The translations under genes were made by a program, and so were the position numbers. The notes below the pieces were generated by a model. The model saw only the letters and a program-made list of their open reading frames with translations. It was not told the DNA's origin and ran no database searches. DNA of 64,000 nucleotides from assembly GCF_964340395.1 (NCBI RefSeq), contig NC_135568.1, positions 1,375,501 to 1,439,500 on the forward strand, given 5' to 3'. Each line of letters starts with the position of its first letter. Position 1 is the stretch's first letter. This document shows positions 43,840 to 55,861 of this stretch, in pieces. This stretch comes from Glandiceps talaboti. Taxonomy: Eukaryota > Hemichordata > Enteropneusta > Spengelidae.

Positions 43840-45110
43840 TCTCACAAGTAAAGCTATAACTGTACAATTGGTATGATCAGAAATATGATCAAATCAAACC
43901 TGTCAAAGATCAAAATAAATTGTGAAAAAATTAATTGTTTAATTTTTCTTACAACTTTCTGTACACCTTCATTCCTCTACTGTCTACAGCCAAAGTTTAA
44001 ACTATTTGACTATTGGGAGTTTAGTCTACTATATAGTTGCATAAGTTGATGACATTGACACTGAAAATTATCCCTGTACAGCACCTTTTTTTTTGCATTT
44101 ACAGCCTGTTCGTTAATAGTACTGGCTTGATTGGTGACTGCTACAAACCGTCGTAGTCCTGCTTACAGATCAGGGAGTAAGTCCCTTCCTTCTCCGTGTT
44201 CACTTCAGCTAAATAAAACGCTAGACCCGTCGCAGTCCCGCTTGCAGACTTGAGTAAGCCGGGATGACAACGTCATTACAACTTCTAGCTCTTGCAAGGG
44301 ATGACGTGGTGCCACAGGTCATAGTCCACAACTTTGGCATGAGGTACACATGCACATACAATATATATGAAAGTTGTTCCGCCGCGCCAGCTAGAACGAA
44401 GTGTGTTCGGCAGCGCAGCCTAGCAACGCGACGTCTGATCTGCTGTATATGATATCGCCATCAATCGTCTGGAACAGTATTTGCATATGACTCTTATATT
44501 TTAGATGAATTTGTTTAAAAGATTTTGATTTTGGGGTTTAATCTATACTTGCCTCTCTGGTTTCTTGCGACTATTTTCACCTCTTTGCTGAACCATTTCT
44601 TGTTAAAATTAGCCATGTTGGTCTTGCGACATCTGCTGTTACATGTTTACCGTCCACAGCATGGCGCGGCGTTTCACTTTCGCACGTTCACGTCCAAGCG
44701 TTCTCAGGTTACATCGTGACGTCATGAAAAGTTTTTGGGGTATACCATTTGTTTGGGGGAGGAGTTAGATTAAAGCGTTGATGGGGAGATAGATAGTTGT
44801 ATATATTTGATGTATGTATTTTTATTGCTGGTTTATATGTGAGGGGGGGGTGCAAGTTCTGATCTCATTTCTCCTGTATACTATGCCATGTCTTATATCC
44901 CCTGCGCATGTGTGTAGAAAGAAAGCACATTCAATTGCTTATTATGTGTATTGCCACGTCAGTTTTTGCATAACAACAAGGTTACGTGTCTACTGTAGCG
45001 ACTACGTGGTCTGATGTAATACGAGCATTCACTTGGGGACACCCTAGCATTATACACGTAGTAAAATTACTGCAGAAGGTAACTGATCAACTAAGGTGAG
45101 TTCGATCGTT
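43840..45110. other. Upstream region of the WD40 gene
   Basis: No convincing exon. It contains a moderately GC-rich island with several CpGs (44100-44750), a tandemly echoed segment (GTCGTAGTCCTGCTTACAGA / GTCGCAGTCCCGCTTGCAGA near 44150 and 44229) and the CRE-like site. It is the likely promoter and 5'UTR region. Short open frames here show no protein-like pattern. Confidence 0.4.
44717..44724. promoter_or_regulatory. CRE-like palindrome TGACGTCA
   Basis: Perfect 8-bp CREB/ATF site about 0.9 kb upstream of the WD40 start codon, in the locally most GC-rich DNA (about 44.1-44.75 kb). A second motif, TGACAACGTCAT, lies near 44262. Function is inferred from position only. Confidence 0.3.
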
Positions 45111-45344
45111 GTTTTATATTGACGGTATCAAAGTTGCTCGAAATTTGTATTTTATCTGGCATTGGACAGAGTATTGAGACAAGTGATTTTTAATTTGGGT
45201 TCAAAAGTAACCACTCCACTGATATATGTATCATTCTGCTAAGAGACACAATTCGTCAGTTTTTTCCTGTTTTATGGATGCAACGAAAGTATTTGATAGT
45301 TTTTTTTGGGGGGGGGGTTTAAGAGACATCTTGATGGCCTGAAA

Positions 45345-45350
45345 TAAAGA

Positions 45351-45435
<85 letters not shown>
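45345..45435. repeat. (AAT)n microsatellite
   Basis: About 29 ATA/TAA units. Confidence 0.97.
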
Positions 45436-45440
<5 letters not shown>

Positions 45441-46074
45441 TACTAGGCCTGTCATTAGTCTGCAACCGGTTGGAAGCCAAACTTACGACTGGCATGGTAT
45501 GCACTACTAGTCTAGGGTAGAGTGTCATCCAGTAGATAGCAAAAGGTGACGCGACCCTGGAACTTGAACAAAGACAAGTTAGATCCTCCTAGCAAAGAAA
45601 ATCTACAAACGTGTGAAACTTATTGGAATTTAAAATTGTCTTATATTCAAAATTGTCTTCCTCAAAAGCGGAACCTCAAATTTATAGAGATTGGTATTCG
45701 GTTTTGACTTTTTGTTCAGTGATTTCCGCCTGACAGAGACGCTTATAGCCTAACTCACACCATTATTCAAATGACTCTCCTAGGTGGTGGCAATTAGGTC
45801 AGCGTTCAGTTAAATTCACCATTGGCACCAGGTACATATAGATGAATTTTAACTGGTGACTGAGCTGGCCATGTGTGTTTTAATTAATTCTCAAGATATA
45901 AACTTGTTCTAAATGAAATTGTCGAAGCATTATGGTATTGGCTACATTGGCTACATCGTCGTAAACCACACCCACCGTCCACGACGCAGCACCAAGAGTT
46001 TATTTCGGTATCCCCCCGGGGGGTATTTCGCAATGTCGCGGAAGAAATAATCTATCTGATATGCAAGAATGCAT

Positions 46075-46190
46075 TTGAAAGTGTCCAGTCAGTTTGGATG
46101 GGAAATGATCATGATTGATCATTGAATGGATATTTTGTGTCCAATGAAAAGAAGAAGAAGAAGAAGATCTCGATATTCTATATAAGTGTC
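46075..46190. repeat. Dispersed repeat copy (pair with 47640-47740)
   Basis: Shares TTTGGATGG.AAATGATCATGA, ATATTTTGTGTCCAATGAA and GATCTCGATATT with 47640-47740. The surrounding 45.5-46.6 kb and 47.2-48.7 kb show no gene. Confidence 0.6.
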
Positions 46191-46596
46191 ACGTGCTTAG
46201 AGGTGGACCATTTCGGGGGGGGGGGGTAGGGATGCCAAAAAAACGGATGAAAGTGGGTGATGGAAAAAAAAGACGGACCATTGCTGCTAGGGAAAACAAT
46301 TCTTGGCAGGGAAATGATGCACACGTTCAAGTTGCCTGTAGTACATACATGTATATATATATTTGTTCTTGTGTCTGTTTTTTAGACGAGACAAGTAGTG
46401 CTAACTGAGCATGCGTAGACTAACAGTTTACTATATGGCATAACATAAATATTACATCATGTTTTTTTTTATGTTTACACTGCAGCTGGCATGAAAAAGA
46501 CCACTTTAGAAAAATATACAATTGGTTATAAAAAAAACATTATTTCTAATGGATTACACGGATAGTTAGTTTACTAACTAGCGATCGCGAGTTATA

Positions 46597-47018
46597 AGCC
46601 TAGAAATGTTTGGTTCCGGTTACCTGACCCCACCTAGTTTTTCACGCCGACGCTAAACTTTTTTTTTACACTAGTATTTGAGAAAGAAATAACAAAATAG
46701 TGAAAATTATAAAGTCTCGCAAGAAATGGTGGATGCGGAAACTGACACAACTTCAAACGACCATGTAAAACTGTACATGTTCTTTCAATCTGTAATGACT
46801 GTCCATCTGGTGAGAAGAAACAAACACAGAGACCATTTGGAAAACAACGGAAAACATAACTATATTATTGTATGTATGTATGTATGTATGTATGTATGTA
46901 TGTATGTATGTATGTATGTATGTATGTATGTATGTATGTATGTATGTATGTATGTATGTATGTATGTATGTATGTATGTATGTATGTATGTATGTATGTA
47001 TGTATGTATGTATGTATG

Positions 47019-47106
<88 letters not shown>

Positions 47107-47195
47107 AGAGTAAAAAATCTACCTACCCCGCCTATTCTAAAATTGTGCATAATCAGAACCACACATTTTTTTGTTAAAACCTAGGTGTAGCAACA
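46597..47195. mobile_element. Non-autonomous element FB3, copy with giant microsatellite
   Basis: Matches the copy at 55046-55420 along its length: TGTTTGGTTCCGGTTACCTG, ACCCCACCTAG, CAGAGACCATTTGGAAAACA and CCCGCCTATTCTAAAATTGT. Ends carry AGCCTAGAAAT / AAAACCTAGG inverted words. The A-rich linker of the other copy is replaced here by (GTAT)n(AT)n. Confidence 0.7.
46868..47104. repeat. (GTAT)n(AT)n compound microsatellite
   Basis: About 155 bp of GTAT followed by about 80 bp of AT, inside element FB3. Confidence 0.98.
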
Positions 47196-47639
47196 CACCT
47201 ATATTTGTAACTTTCACTGGATGCATCACTAGCTTTTGACTGTGTCCACTATATATGATCTTTTTTTTGACAAGTTATTGGCGTGGGGACCGCTGAGATG
47301 GAATGGATGTTTTTTCTGAAACCTTATCATACAAACAAATACAACGTTGTAATGCAAAGAAACCTTCAAGAAACTGTCAGTCATTGCGTCCAGCCAACCA
47401 CCTAACACACTGGTGGGTGGGTGGGTGGTAACTCCATGGGTAACATTACGGGGAGACTCCTCACAAACATTGAACCCCAATGTGTTGTGACCCAATTTTA
47501 TGCAAAAAGTACGTATACCCTTTCTGATACCAAGTTGCATTTTAATTAGTCAAGCCAGGACTCCCAGGGTAAGCTAGCCCGAGATCTAGTGTGGCATGAG
47601 CGACGAGTTGACAGCTTGTAAACAGGGTGACTTGCAGCA

Positions 47640-47740
47640 CTCCAGGAAATTTGGATGGAAAATGATCATGATAAATGGACATTTTGTGTCCAATGAAGAG
47701 ACTCTCTTCATTGGAGATCTCGATATTTCATATACTATTA
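47640..47740. repeat. Dispersed repeat copy (pair with 46075-46190)
   Basis: AAATTTGGATGGAAAATGAT, CATGAT, GGACATTTTGTGTCCAATGA, and GGAGATCTCGATATTTC. Contains a short palindrome GAGACTCTC/TTCATTGGAGA. Confidence 0.6.
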
Positions 47741-48786
47741 CTATTGACCTGTTTAAATATTTACTTCGTTTTGTTTTCTGTGTACGTAATCTTGCAACAG
47801 GTTCCATTGGGAAACAGTGCTAATGCACTGAAATGGTGTCTGTATATGAAAGATTAATAAATAAATACTTCACCCCCACCCCCTCCCCCACCCCGCCCAC
47901 TCCATCTCCATTTTTCACACGTGGCCGGCCAACCTCACCATTCTTCATTGAGGGCGCTCTCACACACGATATAGCATGCCACACTGCACTGCACTACGTG
48001 AAGTGCCATATCACGCTAACATTGCTTCTGTGCCGCTGTGACAGTGCTGCGTCGAGGTTCGTCCATTTGATTTCACCCTTTACGAAGTGTCTTGTCCTAA
48101 ACCACAGGTAAGGAGCATTGTGTTTCAGCACAAATATATTTATAAAGTATATATCTGAAAAATGTATGCGCCCTTTCTGTTTGAAAATTTGTTGCACGTC
48201 CACTTTCAAGTTTCAGACACATTGATTGATGTTGGCAATACGTTCACGCAAGAAAACCGTTACGTAATCGATGAATATTTGACACGTCGCATTTTACGGC
48301 GATCCAAAGCAGACTTTTTTCAGTGGAAAATATAATTCTAAATACGTTGGGGATTATTCTTAATTTTTATTCAAGCATCTGACACTCGATATTTCATGGT
48401 GCGTTACACAAATTATCAATAAACACTATCAAAAGCTGGCCTCAGACTCAAAGGTAAACATGTTTGCCTCGCCAAGCCGGTCGAAAACGCCTCCACCTAC
48501 CTGTACAGATACGACGCGTGTGTACACACCTTCAAATTGAGTTTCATAGACCGTTATATTCCAATAGTTGCTTTGTCTTAGAGTCTAATTGACAGTTAAA
48601 ACCTGTCTGACATCTATGCTTATGATTATGTGATTAATGACTTCCAAATGGCAAAAAAATGTATAGTAATTATTAGTATTGATACAAACTTGTCATTAAT
48701 ATATTGTGGAGTCATGATTATTCTGGTTCCAACTATGGTCTACTAACCACATGTGGTGAGTAGACTACAGTTAGAATCCAGACTAA

Positions 48787-49150
48787 GTCATGATGGGTGA
48801 ATGGTTAGAATGGCCAGCTTGGAATCTGCAGGTGTGAGCCCCATTACTGCCGCACCGTTTGTTTCTTAGTGGCTAAAGTCCTTGGCAAGATTTGAACTAT
48901 AATTGTGCCTTAGTCAACCCAGCTGTATAATTTGGGACCTGGTATGCAATGTGAATGCTTTCATCCTATGCGCTTATAAAGGCTGCAATGGATTGTATGC
49001 TCCCCATGGAGTTGAGGAAGTGAGCCTTGGAAAGGAAAGGGCCGTTGTGCCACTATAGAGCTGAGCCAGAGGTAACAATTGTAAAGTGCTTTGAGCACCC
49101 AGACTGGGTGGAAAAGTGCTATAATAAGAACCAACATTATTATATGTTAT
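48787..49150 (+). mobile_element. tRNA-derived SINE, family B
   Basis: Head GATGGGTGAATGGTTAGAAT (A box) and GCAGGTGTGAGCCCCAT (B box), a ~250-bp body, and the tail AAGTGCTATAATAAGAACCA, ACATTATTATA. Full-length by comparison with 53310-53560. Confidence 0.75.
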
Positions 49151-49164
49151 TATTTTATTATTAT

Positions 49165-50400
49165 ATTTGACCTTCTTTAACAAGGGTAGCCTGGTAAACT
49201 CTAAAAAAAAGAGTTCATCTCCCCAGGGCCCTCAAAAATTCAACAAAATGTAAAATACAACAATCACATACAAACAATGTTAAAAAGACATAAAACAACA
49301 TTTAAAACAACAAAGATACACGTTAAAATTCTTCCCAATAATGTTTTATATAACTGCTTTTAAAAGAGGCAAGTGTCTCTGAAGGATTTTACTTCTGCTT
49401 TCAGCTTATTCCACCCAATAGCACCTTGTATTGACAGAGTTTTTTAAAACATTAAGTTTGGCTCTGGTGACATCTAACTTATTTTTGGAGCTAGCTCTTG
49501 TCGTATGGCTATGATGCTGATTGACAAATTGAAACATTTCCGTCACATACAATGGTACCATACATTTCAAGGATTTAAACAATAAACACATATTTTTGTA
49601 TGTAATTCTATCAGGCAAAGGCATAATATGCAAAGATTTAAAAAGTTCCTTTGTAGGATAGTTGTAATTGAAGTCCATCATAACATGCACAGCGCGTTTC
49701 TGTAATTTAAATAACTTGTTTAAATTTACACTTGTTCCCCATGCACTACAACAATAGTCCAAATGAGGAAGTAAGTAGGCATGATAATATATTCGTCTAG
49801 TGCTGACCGGTAAATAACGTTTTATACGTCTGAGTAACTATGCAATACGTTAATTGACTTTTTTATAAATTGAATCAGTGTTTGACTTCCATTTTTAATT
49901 TAAGTGTTGATCAACAACAACTCCCAGAAGTCTCTCTTCATTTACACACTGCAAAGTATCCTGACCAATTTTACAATGAAGTGTGTTTCTTGGTAAATGT
50001 GACAATCTCTGACGTGTGGTTATAAGCATGGTCTTTGTTTTGCTTGTATTTACAACCATTTTATTTTGCATGCACCAATGACTAACTGATTAATCATTTA
50101 GAGTTCTGAGGATCCAGATTTGTACAATGGAGTAACTTTTGCTCTTTTCCATCTATCGGGAAACACGCCCGTTTTTAAGCTTAAATTATAGATGTAACAC
50201 AGTGACCTGGCTATTTTAGTTGCTGATAATTTGAGAATCTTTGGACTTAATTGATCAAGTCCAGTAGCTTTGGATGTGTTTAAACTTGACAATTCTTTTA
50301 TCACAAATTCTTCACTTACTGGAGGAATTTTGAAATACACTTCTTGATCCAAATTGTCATGAACATAATTTCTGAGTTTGTGATTGAAACAGGAAAATCT
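49165..50400 (-). pseudogene. Non-LTR (CR1/Jockey-like) reverse transcriptase with internal deletion
   Basis: 50098-50352 encodes the N-terminal RT segment (SLNTSKATGLDQLSPKILKL, TGVFPDRWKRAKVTPLYKSG). 49406-50085 encodes the C-terminal part, with NKMVVNTSKTKTMLI, LLGVVVDQHLN, DYCCSAWGTSVNLNKLFKLQ and KRAVHVM, broken by stops. The catalytic core (F/YxDD region) between them is missing, so the copy is dead. Its 3' end abuts the SINE at 49150. Confidence 0.8.
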
Positions 50401-50414
50401 GCACTAAAGTGATT

Positions 50415-50440
50415 TTATTATTATTATTATTATTATTAAT
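50415..50440. repeat. (ATT)n microsatellite
   Basis: Eight ATT units at the upstream edge of the RT fragment. Confidence 0.9.
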
Positions 50441-50629
50441 TAGATTTGGACGTGGACACAGTAAAAAATAAGACAATATACTGCAACTGTACGAATAAAT
50501 ATAATGATAAAGGAGCCTGTGTGCGAAATTAAGGGAACGCCACTGCTACCAAAAAGGACTAGATACAACTGCCAGCACAGCATGTTGGATGTGCAGAGAC
50601 TGGTATTACTTTCCATAATTTGATAAGAC

Positions 50630-50658
50630 CCCCCCCTCCCCCCTCCCCCCCCCTCCAT
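50630..50658 (-). other. C-rich tract (G-quadruplex potential on minus strand)
   Basis: CCCCCCCTCCCCCCTCCCCC-type run. A similar tract lies at 51120-51140. Confidence 0.5.
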
Positions 50659-51429
50659 GAAGCCCTACACAGGTTTTTAAGGCTTAGATGAGTGCATCAT
50701 GTGACAAGCCAATTTCCTAGGTGCATTGCGACTAGGCAAATGATAACAATGTTTTATTGTTAAAAATATAGTTACTAGTGTGATTCACAATGTGTACAAC
50801 TAGGAAATATTTGGCTGTTCAGTAGTAACTTGTGATAGATTGTTTTCATTGACAATGAATCCCCAAAACAATGATGACGACAACAATGACATATTGCGTT
50901 CTCAATATCGAGCTCAAGGTATTGTGGAATTTCTGAAAATCAAATATCCTTTACAGACTTTATTCATCAAAATTTCAATCCTATGAATTCATAATTTAAA
51001 AAAACCATCCTGATACTATATTTCATTCCATATTTCATTTCTTTTTTTTTAATTTCTAAACTATTTTTTAAAGTACAATGTGTGTACTGCAAATTAGAGC
51101 ATGCACTGCATACATTTAACCCCCCCCCCCCCTCCCCCGGCCCCCACATACACACAAAGTAAAATAATGTGAAATAAAATAAAACGTGTGTTTTCAACAT
51201 CAAGGTCACATAGATATCATTTCTGTACGTTATTTATCCGCCAACCTTGCTGTGCACATTCTCAAAACCATCCTGCACAACTACAACGTTGTTGTTTCGT
51301 TGTATCAGTGTGTACTGAGTACACATTGCGGTACAGAATGAATAACTTATACCGTCTGCATGGTGATGATGTGGCAGCCACCTCATTAAGTTGAAAACAA
51401 ATAGTGATAACCAAGTGACTGATAAGAAA

Positions 51430-52730
51430 GTGTAATTTGAATAAGTTGGACCCTGACTAATTAATGAGATAATGTTACATCAACAATTGTTTATCATACT
51501 AATGGAAAAAATTATCCAGAAATTGTAACATCAACATAAGTTGGACCCTGCATGATTAATAAGAAATTAGTATATCAACAGTTGGATAGTTTTATACTAG
51601 AAATTTGATATCACTAAGTTGGACCCTGCATACTTAATAAGAAATTAGTATATCAATAGTTGGATAGTTTTATACTAGAAATTTGATATCAATAAGTTGG
51701 ACCCTGAATACTTAATAAAATTAGTATATCAATAGTTGGATAGTTAGAAATTTGACATCAATAAGTTGGACCCTGAATACTTAATAAGAAATTAGTATAT
51801 CAATAGTTAGATAGTTTTATACTAGAAATTTGATATTAATAAGTTGGACCCTGAATACTTAATAAGAAATTAGTATATCAATAGTTGGATAGTTTTATAC
51901 TAGAAATTTGATATTAATAAGTTGGACCCTGAATACTTAATAAAATTAGTATATCAATAGTTGGATAGTTAGAAATTTGACATCAATAAGTTGGACCCTG
52001 AATACTTAATAAGAAATTAGTATATCAATAGTTGGATAGTTAGAAATTTGACATCAATAAGTTGGACCCTGCATACTTAATAAGAAATTAGTATATCAAT
52101 AGTTAGATAGTTTTATACTAGAAATTTGATATTAATAAGTTGGACCCTGAATACTTAATAAGAAATTAGTATATCAATAGTTGGATAGTTAGAAATTTGA
52201 CATCAATAAGTTGGACCCTGAATACTTAACAAGAAATTAGTATATCAATAGTTGGATAGTTTTATACTAGAAATTTGATATTAATAAGTTGGACCCTGAA
52301 TACTTAACAAGAAATTAGTATATCAATAGTTGGATAGTTTTATACTAGAAATTTGACATCAATAAGTTGGACCCTGAATACTTAACAAGAAATTAGTATA
52401 TCAATAGTTGGATAGTTTTATACTAGAAATTTGATATTAATAAGTTGGACCCTGAATACTTAACAAGAAATTAGTATATCAATAGTTGGATAGTTAGAAA
52501 TTTGACATCAATAAGTTGGACCCTGAATACTTAACAAGAAATTAGTATATCAATAGTTGGATAGTTTTATACTAGAAATTTGATATTAATAAGTTGGACC
52601 CTGAATACTTAACAAGAAATTAGTATATCAATAGTTGGATAGTTTTATACTAGAAATTTGATATTAATAAGTTGGACCCTGAATACTTAACAAGAAATTA
52701 GTATATCAATAGTTGGATAGTTTTATACTG
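51430..52730. repeat. ~78-bp satellite-like array with two unit lengths, about 17 copies
   Basis: Unit AATAAGTTGGACCCTGAATA, CTTAACAAGAAATTAGTATA, TCAATAGTTGGATAGTTTTA, TACTAGAAATTTGATATT. A shorter form lacks TTTTATACTA. Long and short units alternate irregularly. The left units (51430-51600) are more diverged. Confidence 0.95.
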
Positions 52731-52790
52731 GAGCCTTATAAATGGGACTAGCTCCTGTTGGTCATCCGATAAATAAAATAAAAAAAACAA
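52730..52790 (+). mobile_element. 3' end of a non-LTR element
   Basis: CCTTATAAATGGGACTAGCT, CCTGTTGGTCATCCGATAAA, TAAAATAAAAAAAAC, typical of a LINE 3' terminus. It directly abuts the array, which may be its expanded 3'UTR. Confidence 0.55.
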
Positions 52791-52959
52791 CCACTTTTCA
52801 TGATTCTTCATTAGTGTTATCATTATCCTTCACTCAATGGGTCACTGCTTAACTTAAGAAGAGTTCAAAGTTATATATTTACATACTATTGGTTCCTTTC
52901 ACATAAAACTTAATAAAACAATGCAGTGTCAACAAATAACATTCGGACCCTCAGTGGAG

Positions 52960-53325
52960 TTATGCACTAGTGAATGTCAACCCCCACCCTCCCCACCTCG
53001 GGGCATAGTGGGGGATTTGGAAATTAGTCTTATAAAATTTGTCAAATGCCCCACCCCCTGGGGCAAGACATTCTGGAAAATCACCACCTAAAACAAGTAA
53101 AACTCCCAACATTTCCCCCACCCCAATGGGTGGGGCATTCAGAAATTTTGACTGACACACAACCACTATTTTACGTCCGTGAAAATGACTAGGGAGGTCA
53201 ATATGAGGCCATTGCCCCACCCTTTTGGGTATTGTTTCATGGCAAACACGGTCTAATCCCCCACATTTGTCCCGTATCGCCCGAGGTGGGGTCCCTCGGG
53301 CATTAGATTGACTCATGCATTAGTG
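52960..53325. mobile_element. GC-rich element with weak inverted ends
   Basis: Left GCACTAGTGAATGTCAACCC and right ATTAGATTGACTCATGCATT, AGTG are partly complementary. The interior has many TGGGGCA/TGCCCCA words and GC content well above its surroundings. Confidence 0.45.
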
Positions 53326-53560
53326 ATGGTTGAATGGTTAGAGTGGCCGGCTAGGAATCTGCAGTTTGCAGGTTGTGGAGTTATGATGGATGATTGGTTA
53401 GACTGTCCGGCTTGGCTGGGGAGCTCCCCAAGTAGTCGTGCCATATCTGTACCAGGGTAATAATTGTGAAGCATTTTGAGCACAAAGTGGACTGACTGGG
53501 AAAGCCTTGACAGTTCCACAGCAACGTGATAAAGAGCGTGCTACATAGCCCTGTCACATA
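53320..53560 (+). mobile_element. tRNA-derived SINE, family B, rearranged copy
   Basis: Head GATGGTTGAATGGTTAGAGT, GGCCGGCTAGGAATCTGC occurs twice (the second at ~53387), followed by the body word GAAGCATTTTGAGCACAAAG. Homologous to 48787-49150. Confidence 0.65.
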
Positions 53561-55045
53561 GTCCCAAACCCGAATGGATCTCTGTAGCATTTGTGTGTGT
53601 CTTTGTTTGTATTTGTCTGCATAACAGAAAATCGCTGGGAGGAATTCCCCGCACAAAAATTTAAAAAAAAAGAAGAAGATAAAATTGTATAAACAAAGAC
53701 AATGTAAAAGGATTAAAGAGATTCAAATAAGCCTCTGTTTTCAAATCATGGTAGACTGACTTTCACAACATACTGTAATAAATATTCCTCGCTGTTCAGC
53801 GAATTCATGTAAGGGTGACCCTCTTTTGTTTTGTTTCACATCCCCTGTTTCTCCATCATTACACATACTAAAACATTGACAGTAAATTCTGACTGCTGCC
53901 TTATAATATCAGTGTTGCTCACTAGAAAGTGGAAGTATTAGTATACTACACAAAAACCCATATAAGTAACAATGTGTTCATACAAGCTTTGAAGGATATC
54001 TAAAAACAATAACCAGTGGAATAAATACATGAATTTAAATTTAAATTCTGCTAATTATTCTGAAATTACAAAATGAATCCGCCTCATAAAAACAATAAAA
54101 ATTTAATAGAAAAGGAAATAAAGCATAAACATCAATGTCAATTTGTCATTTAAATTAATAAAAATTAAAAAATTAAAATTTAATTAAAATATACTTAACT
54201 AAAAGAGATTGATCACAGCATTATGACAAATCTGTAATGTGGCCACAAGTGTCACAAGTAGCAAATAATTTTACTTTTTAAAATACTTTTTTTTTTGTAA
54301 ATTTATATAATTTGTATGTTTGGATATATCAGGACATGTGCTACATAATCACATGTTTACTTTACTAGATTAATATTTTATACCAACAGCTGTATGCAAC
54401 TAATCTCAACTGAATTTCTGGCATTGCATGAATGTGATATGTTTTATAGTTTTGTACAAATAGACTTTTAGAGAGACATAATAAGAACAAAATGATGTAA
54501 ATAATGCGGAGTGGTCTTTACAGAAGTCCTCCATTTTATCTGTGCTACCCACTCATAACCTAAAAATCATGGTATGAACAAAGAGATTCTTGTAACGTTG
54601 GCTGGGATATAAAAACACAGTTTTACTGCTTTGAAAAACAAAAACTTTAAATACTCTCTCACAATAATGGGTTCATTGTTCATACTAGATTTATTGTTTT
54701 TGAGTTTGGGTTAAAGTTATGTGTGTTGCTTTATATAGGCACTGATAACTGACAGATTTTTAGCACTACATGTATATTAACAAAAATATCCCATAGTCGT
54801 CAGACATTTTTCATGTTATGTGGTTGCACTTGAAGTTTTTAAATAACTTATCATAAAAAGTTTTCACTAAAGTAGAGATCGTTATCAAAATCACATAGCA
54901 ATAGAGGCAGCAAATTGAGAGTTTGACAAAGTCTGTTGACGTGAACGGGCAAATTGTTACTTGCAAGCAATAAAAACCCTTTGTTGTGGTACAAGAAAGT
55001 ATTATCATTATCAAAATTATTGAAGAAAAAAATTATTTGTAATCA
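53560..55045. other. AT-rich stretch without recognised features
   Basis: No coding pattern, tandem array or element end that I can support. Only short A/T runs are present. Confidence 0.5.
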
Positions 55046-55420
55046 GGCCTAAAAACTATAATTGTTTGGTTCTGGTTACCTGACCCCACCTTGCTTTTCC
55101 CCTTAAACATTTTTTTTATGTATTTGAGAAAAAATTGATAAAATTGCAAAAATGGAGAAGTAGTGGATGTGAAGAAATAGTGGGTGCGAAAACTGACATA
55201 AATTTAAAAAGACAAAATAAAACTGTTCTTCCAATCTGTAATGGCTGTACATCAGATAGGAAGAAATAAACAACACAGAGACCATTTGGTAAACAATGGA
55301 AACCTGAACTAGACATCTCAGGAAAAAAATATAATAAAATAAAATAAAAAAACTTCCTACCCCACCTATTCTAAAATTGAGTGTAATTGAAACCACATAT
55401 TTTTTTTATTAGGCCTTAGT
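55046..55420. mobile_element. Non-autonomous element FB3, compact copy
   Basis: TTGTTTGGTTCTGGTTACCT, GACCCCACC ... CTACCCCACCTATTCTAAAA, TTGAGTGTAATTGAAACCAC; ends AGGCCTAAAAA / TTATTAGGCCT. Homologous to 46597-47195. Confidence 0.7.
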
Positions 55421-55550
55421 TTGGTATACAGTATATGAAGTTCAAAGTATAAACTTTACTCTGTTGTAAGTTTCCACTAGTGAAGCTAAGTTTTATTTAG
55501 ACCATTGTAAAATAATGAATTGAACTGTAATATCACATATCATTATGCTT

Positions 55551-55860
55551 TTAAAGTGGCCATATGGATGAGAATTTGGTATTTATTTTGGATTTTTATT
55601 TGATAAAACAGCTTCACTATGTTTTTCTACTTGAAAAAATAATGCGAAAGAACATATACCAAGTCCATATTCATAACTCAATACATTGCAAAAAGATTCA
55701 AGTTTGCATTGTTTAATGTTTTGCCGTTTATTGAGATGTGAACATGGACTTGGTATATGTTATTTCACATTATTTTTTCAAGTAGAAAAACATAGTGAAG
55801 CTGTTTTATCAAATAAAAATCCAAAATGAATACCAAATTCTCATCCATATGGCCATTTTA
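55551..55860. mobile_element. Foldback element FB2 with ~120-bp arms
   Basis: Left arm from TTAAAGTGGCCATATGGATG to ATATACCAAGTCCAT pairs almost perfectly with the right arm, which ends CATCCATATGGCCATTTTA. ~70-bp unique centre. Relative at 34120-34395. Confidence 0.9.
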
Positions 55861-55861
55861 A

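Noticed and set aside
44264-44719. Two small plus-strand frames in the GC-richer promoter region
   Set aside because: No homology-like pattern, and they overlap the probable promoter of the WD40 gene.
46726-47184. 152-codon and 100-codon frames made of MYVC or YI repeats
   Set aside because: Translation of the (GTAT)n(AT)n microsatellite.
52960-53316. 118-codon minus-strand frame with HGRKIVVV
   Set aside because: Lies wholly in a GC-rich repeat element with TGGGGCA words; not protein-like.
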